Assembly (NCBI GenBank): GCA_921293015.1
Contig: OV121086.1
Coordinates: 26,770,254 to 26,834,253 of the forward strand
Source: Phorcus lineatus
Lineage: Eukaryota > Mollusca > Gastropoda > Trochida > Trochidae
Length of the DNA: 64,000 nt
Direction of reading: 5' to 3'
Below, in pieces: positions 36,201 to 47,944 of the stretch. Made by a program: the position numbers and the translations under genes. Position 1 is the stretch's first letter. Each line of letters begins with the position of its first letter. The notes under the pieces were generated by a model. The model had not been told where the DNA came from and searched no databases. It was given only the letters and a program-made list of their open reading frames with translations.

Positions 36201-38000
36201 GGATGCCAGATGGACAAAGTGAGAGAGTTTATATATTGAAAATATTGGGTTTTAAATAGTCTCCAATAATTTTATTGTTGTAAGAGCTACATTAATGTTT
36301 TGAAAGAGTCTGAACAGTCCAGTGTACAACCTACTTTAAACAATGGAGCCTTCAAACTATAAACTCAAAGATGTTACATCCTCGATACTTACCACATTAC
36401 GGGTTTTTGCTTTGACCTAAACCTGCTTCATGTCTGTTTATTGAATAAGGAGCATTTCATACAGTCCTCATTCCGCAAATCTAGATTTGACTGAATACAA
36501 AATGAAATAGAAAGTGTTGAGAAATAAAATAACAATAATGAAGGAACTGTTTATTAAACATGAGCCTCTTATACAGTTACATGACGAAAATTAGTGGAAT
36601 CCATTTTCCAGATTCCTTCCGGATCCCTGCACATTTGGTATAGTGGGAGTCCTCAGTCATGAGCAAATCTAGATTTGACTGAATACAGAATGCAATAGAC
36701 AGCCTAGAGATATAAAAATATATAAGTGAAAGAACGGTGATTATTTGAAAATTTCGTCGACTTAATCTTATCATTGCCTTTATAGTAAATGACCAATTCA
36801 AATTAAATAAGATATGCATAATCCCATTACCACAATTGAAAAGTTATAACAAATATGACAATAACATTCTCTTTACAATAACATAATGTAAAAATATATA
36901 TCTATCTACAAATACTGTACATTCATAATAAATTATATGAAAAATTAAAAACCATATCAAGAAATGGATCTGTACTACGTACTATGAACAATTTTTAACG
37001 ATATATTATTAGAATTAATTAAATTGTGATAGCATTTGAATTGACGAGATCTATTCTCATCAAAAAACTGCTCCCTAGAATGTTTATCTTCTTTGATCTT
37101 GTGAACTATAAGGAACATTAAACGTCGGTATAACTACAATAGTGTATGTGTTATTTTGTTACTATGCGGCTCACGTCGTTACCGGGACTATTGTCTAACC
37201 AGGATGGAGTAATCACTCATTGGACCAAATTGGTGGACTACAGTGATAAAGACTCTTAGCCCGTCTTGTGTGTTATGTCACTTTAACTTCACCCTCCTGT
37301 AATGTTAGTCTAGTTTAGGTCGAGACTGTGACATCCCAAGTCTTTTTTCATAAAAAAAAAGCCAGGAAGATGTTCACCTATGAATAGTTTTTCTTGTTCA
37401 TAATCATTAAACTTTAATTCGCCCTAGTCGGAAACGTACCAATGTGAGTCCAGATTAGGACTGATCAACAAAGGTCCAATTTTCTTGATCTCTTTCCAAT
37501 ATGAAATCAAATAATGATCTTCTAGAACATCATTTTTGTCATAGACTGAATTTCAGTGTGTACGACTCCTAGGGGATCCAGAGATTTATCTAAGAGGCAG
37601 TCTTCTTAATAAAAATATGTACTCGAATATTTTTTATGAATTTAGCGCGAAAATAAAATGTTAAAAAGATATTTTGGGAAAACTCATTTTGAAAAATATC
37701 AACTTTGCATAAGTACAAGTGTTACCAATATTTAACCAACACGTAGACACATCCGCATAGCGTTGTAACTGAGCGATACAACCATAATTAAAAACATAAG
37801 AGTCTCATTGCAAATTATCACGGATGATGGATACATGGATATGTGATAAAAATTAAGACAATTTAACTTGATGATTGATAGACTGGTATTAATCCAGTTT
37901 TAAAGCTCCACAATTTGGTGATTAGAAAGTATTTGACAGCTATATTTAGGTAGGCCTACCTACAAAGACTTGACATGGTGGGAGATGGGAGATAACTCTT
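33235..38000. other. Upstream region of gene C, no coding gene seen
   Basis: Starts with the acceptor tract of the RING exon. It contains the conserved unit block at about 34880-35110 and the putative non-coding exon at 35331-35415. Beyond it, the tract at 37560-37985 is closely matched by 59720-60183 upstream of gene D. A direct repeat of about 60 bp (AAATCTAGATTTGACTGAAT and neighbours) occurs at 36478 and 36664. None of the short open frames has a known domain. Confidence 0.6.
35331..35415 (-). promoter_or_regulatory. Conserved putative 5' non-coding exon and donor, gene C copy
   Basis: Minus strand: GTCGCTGCAAGCAGGAAG followed by TTATCAAG|GTAGG, with the exon ending at 35353 and GT at 35352-35351. 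It lies 2.1 kb upstream of the RING exon. A minus-strand CATTGGTTGT (CCAAT-box type) lies just upstream, as in copy D, so transcription may begin nearby. This is inferred from conservation only. Confidence 0.42.
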
Positions 38001-40450
38001 GTGTGCCTTCATGCTGATGGGATTTTGTAATGACGGGGAGAAAAATGGAATTCTTCGATCTAATCAAATATCATGAAATTAGAGTTTAAGTTTTAAAACT
38101 TAGATATTGATAAAGTTATGATTTAACTTATTTGTCATTTCTATTTACATAACGATTTGAGGTAAGATAACAACTTATGTTATCAGTTCATTAGTTTCTT
38201 GCTCTGGTTACTGTTATGTATTTACTATTATGAACTGTTCACTAACAGTGTGACCACAGACATATATCAATTAATCTTTTTATTTCTTTTTGACAAAGGT
38301 ATTGAATTATTTTCGCCTGAATAAATTATTTCGTTTTATTGTATACTTTTCGTTTTATTGTAAGTTTGTATTGTTAATTGTTAGGTGTGTTTAATATAAA
38401 TGATAAGGTCATGAGATATACATTTCCAACTAAAAGTAACTTACACTATATGCAAAATAACCAAACAATGTGTAAAGTTCAGAAAGATTGATCTGTAGGA
38501 GGAGTTAATTTCACAAGACAGATACGGACGGACAGTCAAATTTACTGATAGATAACTGTTTTTAACTTCGCTATTAACGGCATTGTAATGAGTAAAAGTT
38601 ACAAAATCGCTTAAAACACTTTTAATAATTTGGCTTTTTAAATAACATGCAGTTCAATATCTGAAATTGCATTACAATATTTCAATTTTCCAAAACGGAG
38701 TGATATTGACAAGATAGCGATGTAGTTACATGTAACTGTACCAGTCACCCTGTACATTTCACAGTCGGACGTTACCTCACCTGTACTGTAAACAATCGAT
38801 AGTGATATAACAATTGATAGATGTATGTTAATCACCTAGCTCTTAACACTGACATACATAAATGGTTGCATCATTTCTTCAATTTTATCCCCATTAATGA
38901 ATAGTTATATAAGTATTATCCTGTCATTGTCATTTAAAACATAATATCTGAATAAAAAATGACAAAAACTGACACAACAGAATATGAAAGTGTGGAGGCC
39001 TAACAGTAGATGAAACAAACCGAACAAAAAGAATACAATTGCAGTTTCAATGTTTTGTTGAGGTTTCGAAAGTTCACGGACTGGCATGAAATGAAATGTA
39101 CACGCTATTGTCGACATCACCTCACATTTAAATGTGAAATCAAATGTGAGTGCTCTACATGGCGGAGAAAGAATGTTTTAAGTTGAAAATTGTGAAACTT
39201 TAAATTGTAGATATACGATATTAAAACTAAACCCGTCTTGATAAGATATTTCAATGATGAAAAAATAACTTGTACAATTATGAGTGTTTTTCATAAGTTT
39301 ACAATAATAATGAGAAATAAGATAACATTATCCTTTGAATAATAATACGACAACATGATATAACAAACACGTTTATCCACAACAATCATTGTTTTAACCA
39401 CTTTTACTTACATCAACTAATATTTAATCATAAGGGAAACATAAAAAATCAATATATACAGGCCCAAACGAATATTGAGACCATCTTTCGATCATTTGTT
39501 TATTCTAAAGTACAGAGTCCATCATTTAGCAACAACACCTACAAATATCTATCTACTAATCAACCACACAAAATATAAAACATTGTTAAATAGCTACCTT
39601 TGAAGCAATTATTTTGTTGACACGTTGTTGTGACGTGACACATGTAGGTGTCATTCATTGCCACCGGAACTACTTTCCAACCGGGATGGAATAGTTACTA
39701 GTTCGACCTCATAGGTGGACGATAGTAAAGCCTGGCTCAGAATTAGCAGAACTTAGTGGACTAGGTCAGTCGTGTTCCTAACGGTTAAGATTAGTCCTTT
39801 GCTTATGGACCTCTTATGATTTACATGACATTTGATAAATATTAAAAAAGTACGATGTACAACCGATATGATTTTCATAGCTATACACCATATAGTTACA
39901 AATAACAATGTACATCATAAGTTCGTTGCTTTGGTAATCTTGTATAATTTACTTATTTTCATTATCTAAATCATGTTCGTTTAGTGGTATGATCGAAACA
40001 TATCTTAAAATAATTAATGAAGGGGTTACAAGATACATTTTTCAGTCGAAGTTACTACCCCTGAGAGTATCTTTTTTATCATAGTATACGCATTTTCAAA
40101 TTCAATTGCATTAATTGGATATTCCCATTGCATCATGTATGTTTTATTTATATTCTATAAAAGTATCTTTGAATACAAAAACTAATAATCTATTTATATT
40201 TAGAAGCTATCATTAACATTCTGACAAGTGATTAAGCAAATAGAAGTGAATAACAAGACTCAAAGACATTTTCATGGAATATACATATACGTCGGAAATA
40301 TGTTTTTTCATTTGAACATCTGTACAACTCAAAAACATGTATTTTTTTTAAAAGCCGGTTTTTTATTATGAAATTGTGAAATGTATACTTTTATAAACAC
40401 AATCAAAACAACGTCAGATACAAGAATGTCTTCCACACTTGTGAATATAA
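38001..40450. other. Distal part of unit C, no gene seen
   Basis: AT-rich sequence without recognisable genes. A tract near 38635-38690 resembles 940-1010, and CACTGACATACAT near 38850 matches 18433, so the duplicated unit extends here. Two open frames on the minus strand (38638-38835 and 38905-39120) have no recognised domain. Confidence 0.5.
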
Positions 40451-40620
40451 TTCAAAAAATAATTCTAAAAAGTTTTAATTCTCTTTTACTGATGATAAAA
40501 AAAGTATTGACAATCTAGCTTGATGATACGACCGGTTGACTATATTTTACGAAACTTCAATGAGTTTCCAATAATTCCTTTTAACAAAACAGCTTGCCCT
40601 AAAAGCCACCGTCATACTTA
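40451..40620. repeat. Left part of a 193-bp target duplication
   Basis: These 170 bp are repeated at 48177-48346 with one visible base difference (ACAGC against CCGC). With 41274-41296 they form the left copy of the duplication flanking the LINE at 41297-48176. The left copy is split by the LTR-like element at 40621-41268. Confidence 0.85.
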
Positions 40621-41268
40621 TGTCATCGTGTAAACAAACGTCCTAAATTCCTCCAAATTTTATATTTCATATCGATTAGAAATTCTTTCATAAATAGCAT
40701 TTTCTTGTGAACCGATTCGACCGATATCGCCTTAGGCATCTTCAACAAGCCAACGGTCAGTGATTACGTCACCTTATATATTCGGCCTTTCAATCGCTCA
40801 TAACATTCATTAAGCTGTTACCACAATCAGCTCCCTTTGTTCAACATCCAGCATGTGGCATGCAAAACCAGTTGCGTAGCAATATGTTGGGTGTTGTTAT
40901 ATAACACCTATGTGCTTAAATACGTAGAGCGATTCTCTCTCTTCAGACTCCCGTTAGATTTCCATTAGACTCAACACAGGTCGCCAGACTGGCTGTCGGA
41001 CCTGCCTGTGCACCTTTCCTGTAAGCCACTATGTAGCTCTGCCTTTGTACACCCCAGCCTGGACACAGTTTGGAGTTGAGTCTCCACGACAGAGTTTGGG
41101 GAATAACTCTGTCGTGTACTCCAAATTGTGACTGTACCACCGGCTCGGGGATGACCTTTATAACATGATCCATCAACGCCAAATAAAAGAAATGGTCGAC
41201 CAACAAACAACAGTCTCCAGTCTTCTTCTTGAATTCATCTTCCCTTGCCTCCGAGGTTCCACTTTCAA
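40621..41268. mobile_element. Solo LTR-like fossil
   Basis: A 648-bp insertion starting TGTC lies between 5-bp direct repeats ACTTA (40616-40620 and 41269-41273), inside one copy of a target duplication whose other copy is uninterrupted. It has an AATAAA near 41187 and a long inverted-repeat hairpin near 41068-41127, but no coding region. Size, 5-bp duplication and TG start fit a solo LTR, perhaps Gypsy-like. The right end does not show a clean CA, so the class is tentative. It is younger than the LINE insertion it sits beside. Confidence 0.5.
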
Positions 41269-41382
41269 ACTTATAACCAGTTGCTTTAATTAAGTTTTTT
41301 TTTTTTTTTTTATCTTTTTTCTTGACATCAATGTAAACTATGAAACAATTGAGGTAAACAAGTTAAAGCATATCTATTCATT

Positions 41383-44300
41383 TCAAATAAACAAGTTGTG
41401 GCAAGACGACCAAAATGAGACAAACTTATCGTATTTGCATTGTGTGTAGACATTTGCTTTGTGTAGTTGATAATTATAATTTAATTTTGGTTTTAAGCCT
41501 GCTAGAGTCGGTAGAATGCTTGCTCGTTTTCTAGCATATATGTATTCCTTAGTTAGGATAAAAAGGAAGTTTAGAACATCATTTCTTCTTTCACTGAATC
41601 CAAAAAGAATTGTCTCTGCCTTTAGGTTCAAATGGGTGTCTGTTTCATTTTCGATCCATTTTAGTAGATCTTGCCACAGCGTTTTTACAAATTTACATTC
41701 ATAAAAAAGATGGATAATTGATTCTGCTTCAACATTGCAGAATGTACATTGTGGTGATTCAATAAGGTTATATCTATGTAAATCTTTATTTGTTGTGAGG
41801 ATTCTATGGAGAATTCGATACTGGAACCATCTATGTTTTGCACTATAACATGCTCGAATAAGTATAAAATTAAATGTTTTCCATAGATTCAAACTAAAAT
41901 CTATATTCAATTCCTTTTCCCACTTACTTTGATAAGCTAGTTTTTTATTTGAAATATCGCTATGTAAAAGGTTATAAAACATGCTACATCCTTTCTCAGC
42001 CTTAAATAGTATTTCTAAATTAGGCGGCATGAAAGGCAAATCTGTCTGCTTACTGATATTGGTCGAGTTCTGTTTTATAAATGATTTCAAAGAGGATATC
42101 AGACCAGCATATTCAAGAAAATTTGTTTTAACCCCATATCGTTCTACAAAGTCGTTATAGGACAGAAATGTGTCATTATCTGCTAGGAAATCATTTACAA
42201 ATTTGATATGTGATTGCATATAATGGTCATATATAACAGGTTTGTTTCCTATCCTGATGTTGTCATTTGCCCATATGTACTGGCTACTGAGATTGATATT
42301 ATCATATTTACAGTTTTCTTGTAATTCAGACCAAGCGTGAAATACGTCTTTCCAGAATGGACTAATGAGTGTAGGGATGTATTGTGTCTTTAGATAAGAT
42401 GGTCCCATTTCTACTGGGTTAAGTTGGCTTACTGGGTGTGACGTAAACAAAAGGTTACTTAATCTAGAATCCTGTACAAATAGTCGTCTAATCCATGATA
42501 TTTTCTGGGCTTTAATTGTTTCTAGTACTGTTGGAACTTTTAACCCGCCTTCTTTATGAGATTTTGTTAACAGATTTCGTTTAATTTTGTCGGGTTTGCC
42601 TCTCCATATAAAGGAAAAACATTTTCTTTGAAAGTTCACAATTGTATCGAATTTTGGGTTTGCTAGTGATGCGAATAAATGGTTAAGTGATGGTAGTATC
42701 AGACTTTTTAAGACTGTTATTCTTCCTAATGGCGTAAGGTCTCTGAGAGACCACATTGTCATTGCTTTTTTAAACTTAACTTTGTAATTTCTCTCTACCA
42801 TTTCTGCTTTGTTGTGTTGAAACAGTATACCTAATAAAACAAAGGGTTTTTGTGTCCAATCTAAGTTAAACTCTCTGCAATATTGCACACTTGAAAACTG
42901 CTTTGAACCTATCCAGACAACTTTAGTTTTGTCTATGTTTATTTTAAGTCCAGAAAAGGATGCATATAATTCAAGTACATGTAAAGTTTCTTTAAACGAG
43001 CTTTCAGATCCATCTAGAATTATAGTTGTATCATCTGCAAATTGTGTCAATAAATATTCTAAGTCAACCATTTTGATTCCTTTTATTTTTTCATTATTTC
43101 TTAACATGTGGGCCAGGATTTCGGCAACAATTAGGAAGATATATGGAGAAAGAGGATCACCCTGCCTACATCCACGTGTAATTTTGAAAAATTCTGATGG
43201 AAATCCGTTTACAAGAACACGAGAATTTATATCATTGTAGAAAGTTTTTAACCAAAGTTTGATAGATGGTCCGAAATTAAAAAAATCGAAACATTTCTCG
43301 ATAAAAGGCCACTCTACAGAATCAAATGCTTTTTCGAAATCTATCAATATCAAAAGTCCAGGTTTATTCATGTAGTCTGTGTAGTCCATGATATCGTTAA
43401 CCAGTCTTGTACACTCACCAACATATCTTCCTTTCATAAATCCCTTTTGATTATCACTTATCAATTTTGGAAGAATTTTTTTAATTTGAGCTGATATTAC
43501 TGCTGAAGCTATTTTATATGAAATATTTAGTAAAGAAATCGGTCTAAAGTTTTTCAGAAGTTCTTTTGGTTTATCTTTTTTCGGGATACATGTAATGAGA
43601 CCTTGTTTTTGACTTACAGATAATTCACCTGATCTATAAGCTGTATTCAATGAATTGATAAGATATTTATTTATGTCTTTCCAAAAGAACTTATAAAATT
43701 CAGCTGTGAAACCTGAGGGGCCAGGGCTTTTTTCGTTTTTCATATTTTTTAATGCTGAAAGGACTTCCTCGTATTGCAATTCACCTTCAAGAGAATATGC
43801 GTCATTGTCAGATAGTCTTGGTATTTTCTTATCTTTGAATAAGTCCTCTAGGTTAACATCTACGACAGGTTTACTGGTATACAATTTTTGAAAATATGTC
43901 TTTGTATGGTTGATAATGTCTTTTGTTTCGCTTATTTGTCCGTCGTCTGTTTCTAGTTTTGTTATTGCTTTGTTAAAAAAATTCTGTTTTTCAAGAGATA
44001 AGAAATATTTTGTTGGTTTTTCTCCTTTTTCATACCATTTTGCCTTAGACCTAAGTAAAATCTCCTCTGTTTTGTATTTATTCAATTCAAGTTGCTGGTC
44101 TTTTAGTATATTTATTTCTTCTAACAATTTGATTTTGTTTTTTTCATTGTCAGTGGTATCTAAATTTTCTTCCAGGGTTTCAAGAGTTTTATTGTATTCA
44201 TTTTCTAGTTTTAATCTTTCTCTTTCTTTATGAGATGAATATTTTATGGTAAAACCTCGAATATTGCACAATATTACTTCAAAGAATAATTGTTCATCTA

Positions 44301-44655
44301 TCTTTAACACTTTGTCTCCATCAGCATCTAGGGAATGATACTGTTCTGCAGTCTCATTGATGATACTTTTTATTTTCTGTACATATTCGGGATCATGTAG
44401 TAAGCTATTGTTGAATTTCCAGAACCCTTTTCCCTTTTCAAGGGATGTGAATTCGATATGCAAAGATATAATCGAATGATCCGATCTATAACCAGGTTCT
44501 ATCTTCAAACTAATAATAGATTTCTCCATGTTTCTGCTTACGAGAAAAAAGTCTAATCTAGCTTGTTTTAAAGGTTTTGGTTTTCTCCAGGTGTATCGTT
44601 TAACATCAAGATTGGTTTCTCGCCAAGGATCATACAGATTGAGTTCATCTATCAT
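41383..44655 (-). CDS. LINE ORF2, main part (endonuclease end, RT, zinc finger)
   Basis: This 1090-residue frame begins in the C-terminal third of the endonuclease (DPWRETNLDVKRYTW, then YRSDHSIISLHI with the catalytic SDH). It continues through a Lys/Glu-rich spacer to the RT. Palm motifs are intact: LLILIDFEKAFDSVEW, TRGCRQGDPLSPYIF and FADDTTII at about residue 537. The thumb shows DLTPLGRITVLKSLILPSLN, and the tail has a zinc-finger motif CTFCNVEAESIIHLFYEC at about 967-985, ending WSSCHNLFI. Such ORF2 proteins nick target DNA and reverse-transcribe their own RNA. The full ORF2 would continue from the frame at 45170-44652. Confidence 0.92.
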   Translation of the reverse strand: MIDELNLYDPWRETNLDVKRYTWRKPKPLKQARLDFFLVSRNMEKSIISLKIEPGYRSDHSIISLHIEFTSLEKGKGFWKFNNSLLHDPEYVQKIKSIINETAEQYHSLDADGDKVLKIDEQLFFEVILCNIRGFTIKYSSHKERERLKLENEYNKTLETLEENLDTTDNEKNKIKLLEEINILKDQQLELNKYKTEEILLRSKAKWYEKGEKPTKYFLSLEKQNFFNKAITKLETDDGQISETKDIINHTKTYFQKLYTSKPVVDVNLEDLFKDKKIPRLSDNDAYSLEGELQYEEVLSALKNMKNEKSPGPSGFTAEFYKFFWKDINKYLINSLNTAYRSGELSVSQKQGLITCIPKKDKPKELLKNFRPISLLNISYKIASAVISAQIKKILPKLISDNQKGFMKGRYVGECTRLVNDIMDYTDYMNKPGLLILIDFEKAFDSVEWPFIEKCFDFFNFGPSIKLWLKTFYNDINSRVLVNGFPSEFFKITRGCRQGDPLSPYIFLIVAEILAHMLRNNEKIKGIKMVDLEYLLTQFADDTTIILDGSESSFKETLHVLELYASFSGLKINIDKTKVVWIGSKQFSSVQYCREFNLDWTQKPFVLLGILFQHNKAEMVERNYKVKFKKAMTMWSLRDLTPLGRITVLKSLILPSLNHLFASLANPKFDTIVNFQRKCFSFIWRGKPDKIKRNLLTKSHKEGGLKVPTVLETIKAQKISWIRRLFVQDSRLSNLLFTSHPVSQLNPVEMGPSYLKTQYIPTLISPFWKDVFHAWSELQENCKYDNINLSSQYIWANDNIRIGNKPVIYDHYMQSHIKFVNDFLADNDTFLSYNDFVERYGVKTNFLEYAGLISSLKSFIKQNSTNISKQTDLPFMPPNLEILFKAEKGCSMFYNLLHSDISNKKLAYQSKWEKELNIDFSLNLWKTFNFILIRACYSAKHRWFQYRILHRILTTNKDLHRYNLIESPQCTFCNVEAESIIHLFYECKFVKTLWQDLLKWIENETDTHLNLKAETILFGFSERRNDVLNFLFILTKEYIYARKRASILPTLAGLKPKLNYNYQLHKANVYTQCKYDKFVSFWSSCHNLFI

Positions 44656-45170
44656 GTCAAAACTGCATCTTTTGATTTAGGATTATTTATGTGTAAATAG
44701 TTGAAAGTATCTTTTGATTGATCTTGAACTAGGTTGAAGTCACCGCATATGATGTTAGTTTCAGTTTCTAGACTCAGTATCTTATTTTTAATTTGTAGAT
44801 AAAAGTCAGGCGTGTCTACATTTGGGCCATAGACGTTGGTTAAACTAATTATCTCTTTCTCAGTTTTTATCTTAAGTATCAAAAAGTTACCGTTTTCAGT
44901 GTCTTTTATTTCTCTAAGAACCTCGAATTCAAAATTGTCTTGAAATAAGATAGCTACACCTCTTGCTTGGCTTGTATAAGAACTAAAACGGGTCTCAGAG
45001 GAGCCCCATTCTAATTTAATCTTTTGTTCAATATTTTCAGTAAAGTGCGTATCCTGTATACAATAAATACTAGCTTTGCGTTTTTTCATATTTTCAAACA
45101 CATCTATTCTCTTTTTTGGATTATTTAAACCTTGGCAATTTGCAGAGATTATGTCAAGTTTATGTGCCAT
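44652..45170 (-). CDS. LINE ORF2, N-terminal endonuclease part
   Basis: Starts MAHKLDIISANCQGLNNPKK, the usual opening of the AP-type endonuclease (N, then IQDTHF carrying the catalytic Glu-position as Asp, then NVYGPN and CGDFNLV). It stops at 44652 inside the domain, where the frame at 44655 takes over, so one frame change separates the two parts. IQDTH in place of the usual IQETH is a conservative change at a metal-binding residue. ATG 45170 is chosen because the domain begins there. Confidence 0.88.
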   Translation of the reverse strand: MAHKLDIISANCQGLNNPKKRIDVFENMKKRKASIYCIQDTHFTENIEQKIKLEWGSSETRFSSYTSQARGVAILFQDNFEFEVLREIKDTENGNFLILKIKTEKEIISLTNVYGPNVDTPDFYLQIKNKILSLETETNIICGDFNLVQDQSKDTFNYLHINNPKSKDAVLT

Positions 45171-45640
45171 GTATAATTATGTTCTTAAAAATAACAAGTA
45201 GTAATAATGTGGTAAAAATACGCTGCCCCATGTTAAGTGTGCCAAAGAAACATATTTTGAGAAATGAAAGTGATCCTACAATAGTTAACAACACAACAAC
45301 AAAAAAGAAGAAAAATGACACTTTGACATCCGTCATTGTGACGCGAAGAGATGGTAATATTTTACCCTCCCACAGGGCTATACCATAATATTTGAAAATA
45401 AAACAAATTATCCTGCCAGAATGTTTGAGTAAATGATACCTCTGGTACTATCCATATAGCAAATTGAGATCTCATCTCAGTTTGTGATATACATATTAAT
45501 TGTAACAGTGTAATTGGTAAGTGTTTTTAGAAGTAAGATCGAAAACATTCACTTTATACTCGTGTTGGTATAAAAATCCAAAAAGCAAACTGCACATAAA
45601 GTAATGCATAGAACCTCAGGATGTGTGAATAACAAAACGC

Positions 45641-46500
45641 GTGTAATTCCTACTCGTTACAGGAACCACGTGTTAAGATTGAATACAAAGTAATAGTAGA
45701 ACATCTGTGAAATAGAGCCACTGGGTCCATGAAAGGCTAAAAGTTGTAATTTCTGCTCGTTACAAGGACCACGTGTTAAGATTTAATACAAAGTAGTAGT
45801 AGAACATCTGTGAAATAGAGCCACTGGGTCCATGAAAGGCTAAAAGTTGTACTTTCTGCTCGTTACAAGGACCACGTGTTAAGATTTAATACAAAGTAGT
45901 AGTAGAACATCTGTGAAATAGAGCCACTGGGTCCATGAAAGGCTAAAAGTTGTAATTTCTGCTCGTTACAAGGACCACGTGTTAAGATTTAATACAAAGT
46001 AGTAGTAGAACATCTGTGAAATAGAGCCACTGGGTCCATGAAAGGCTAAAAGTTGTACTTTCTGCTCGTTACAAGGACCACGTGTTAAGATTTAATACAA
46101 AGTAGTAGTAGAACATCTGTGAAATAGAGCCACTGGGTCCATGAAAGGCTAAAAGTTGTACTTTCTGCTCGTTACAAGGACCACGTGTTAAGATTTAATA
46201 CAAAGTAGTAGTAGAACATCTGTGAAATAGAGCCACTGGGTCCATGAAAGGCTAAAAGTTGTACTTTCTGCTCGTTACAAGGACCACGTGTTAAGATTTA
46301 ATACAAAGTAGTAGTAGAACATCTGTGAAATAGAGCCACTGGGTCCATGAAAGGCTAAAAGTTGTACTTTCTGCTCGTTACAAGGACCACGTGTTAAGAT
46401 TTAATACAAAGTAGTAGTAGAACATCTGTGAAATAGAGCCGCTGGGTCCATGAAAGGCTAAAAGTTGTACTTTCTGCTCGTTACAGGAACCACGTGTTAA
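45641..46500. repeat. 103-bp tandem repeat between LINE ORF1 and ORF2
   Basis: CACGTG boxes recur every 103 bp; the CCACGTG start points are 45666, 45769, 45872, 45975, 46078, 46181, 46284, 46387 and 46490. Eight full units are nearly identical, with edge units more diverged. Each has the palindrome CACGTG (a bHLH E-box), AATAGAGCCACTGGGTCCAT and CTGCTCGTTACA. More diverged copies seem present near 46560 and 46975. The open frame 46378-46569 is a by-product. Confidence 0.93.
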
Positions 46501-47158
46501 GACTGCATACACATTTATAGAACCATAGGCTCCGTGAACATTTAAGCATTTGTAATTCACTTGTAGCACTACACGTGTTTTTTCATGTTCACTGATAACC
46601 TAGTGGTTTTGAGGACTGTTTTAGTTTTTACGAGATTGTACAATGTCAAAAAAGTTTGGTCAAATAGCATAACGAGTGTTTCACAAATCGGGTCTCATTA
46701 GTAATTTAAAACTTAGAGACGATAATTGACACTTTGAAAACCAATTGATATCAAACACTCATGTCAAAAGAAGAACTTATATAACTAATATTCTTTTTGT
46801 TCTATGGATATTTTTTCAATACACAGAACACATGATTCTAAAAGCATTTCCGATGTATACTCACAGTTAGTGTCCATATGAAAATCCAAGTGACAGTTCA
46901 CATAAAGTAATCCAAAGAATCACAGGATCCGTGAAAGGTAATCCAGCAAACATTTGACACTCACTGCTCAGTAGCAAACCACGTGTTGCGAGTGCACGTG
47001 CTTTACATGCACACCGATGTGCTAGTGGTTTAATGACTAGTTTTAATGGCAAATGTTTTATAACAAAATATATATATATATTTGCAAGTGAGATGCATCA
47101 AGATTACAAAGATGCACTTACATTTTAGATAAATAAGATTTTAAATAAATGATGTTTG

Positions 47159-47944
47159 TCATTCAGAAACTAAAACTGAAAGGTTGTAATTTTCATCCTG
47201 TCTTATGATCATAAAAGGATAAGATGTATTTGTTATCCTTTGAGATACAGAAATGTTACAATTTATGTTTTCATTGTTATTCATATTTCTTCCATTGGGA
47301 AGATCTTGAGTGCGGTTCTTTCGTCTCGATGACGACTTCTGTCCCCACGACTCTGACTCGTGTCCAGACGTTCTGGGTCTTTCGAATATCGGTGGCCTGT
47401 CTGCTAAGGATTGCACGGCGTTTCTTGAGCAAGGCGGGTAGGTCGGTTTGGATGCTGAAGCGTCCGGTTTGTTCACGTAGGATCTTCCGTGCTCGTTGTG
47501 TTGCCTTTGATATTCGCTTTTCGGAAGCCTGTGTACGGTTTTGATTAGCATTTGATCAACTCTCGCCTGACTGAACTTGAGTTTATCTATAAGAAAGTCT
47601 TTCAAAGATTTTTCTGCGTTTTCATCTGGACATTCAGATAGACCATAGAACAGAAGATTTGCCTTTCTGTCATGAATATCTTTTAGTACACACTGGCGTT
47701 CCAGGTTACTGTGTGCTAGTTTGACGGCGGCCAATTCCGTACGAAGTGTCTTCAACTCTTCATCATGAACTGATACATCGTGTTCGACACTTGTAACCTT
47801 AGTTTTCAGATCGCTAATTTCTAGTTTGACTTCACCAATAGAATTTATCAGTTCAGATTTCACTCCTAGGATAAGTTCACTTAGTCTTTTCTCGGATGAT
47901 TTGACTATTTCCTCCGTATTTGCTGTACTAGCACGAGTAGTCAT
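47159..47944 (-). CDS. LINE ORF1 (RNA-binding chaperone), frame-broken
   Basis: The frame opens with MTTRASTANTEEIV and a long coiled coil (about residues 15-95), followed by an RRM-like start RKANLLFYGLSECPDENAEK and VDQMLIKTVHRLPKS, typical of L1/Tx1 ORF1 proteins that coat the element RNA. After about residue 148 the frame is no longer ORF1-like. A different minus-strand frame then gives KATQRARKILREQTGRFSIQ and LPALLKKRRAILSRQ and stops at 47277, which is the expected C-terminal domain. So there is a frame change near 47510, and part of the RRM may be missing. Functional ORF1 is unlikely from this copy. Confidence 0.8.
   Translation of the reverse strand: MTTRASTANTEEIVKSSEKRLSELILGVKSELINSIGEVKLEISDLKTKVTSVEHDVSVHDEELKTLRTELAAVKLAHSNLERQCVLKDIHDRKANLLFYGLSECPDENAEKSLKDFLIDKLKFSQARVDQMLIKTVHRLPKSEYQRQHNEHGRSYVNKPDASASKPTYPPCSRNAVQSLADRPPIFERPRTSGHESESWGQKSSSRRKNRTQDLPNGRNMNNNENINCNISVSQRITNTSYPFMIIRQDENYNLSVLVSE

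Noticed and set aside
40943-41210. Two overlapping minus-strand open frames of 79-87 codons
   Set aside because: They lie wholly in the LTR-like element and carry no recognisable protein domain.
45641-46500. CRISPR-like regular repeats
   Set aside because: Units are contiguous 103-bp copies without unique spacers, inside a LINE in animal DNA.
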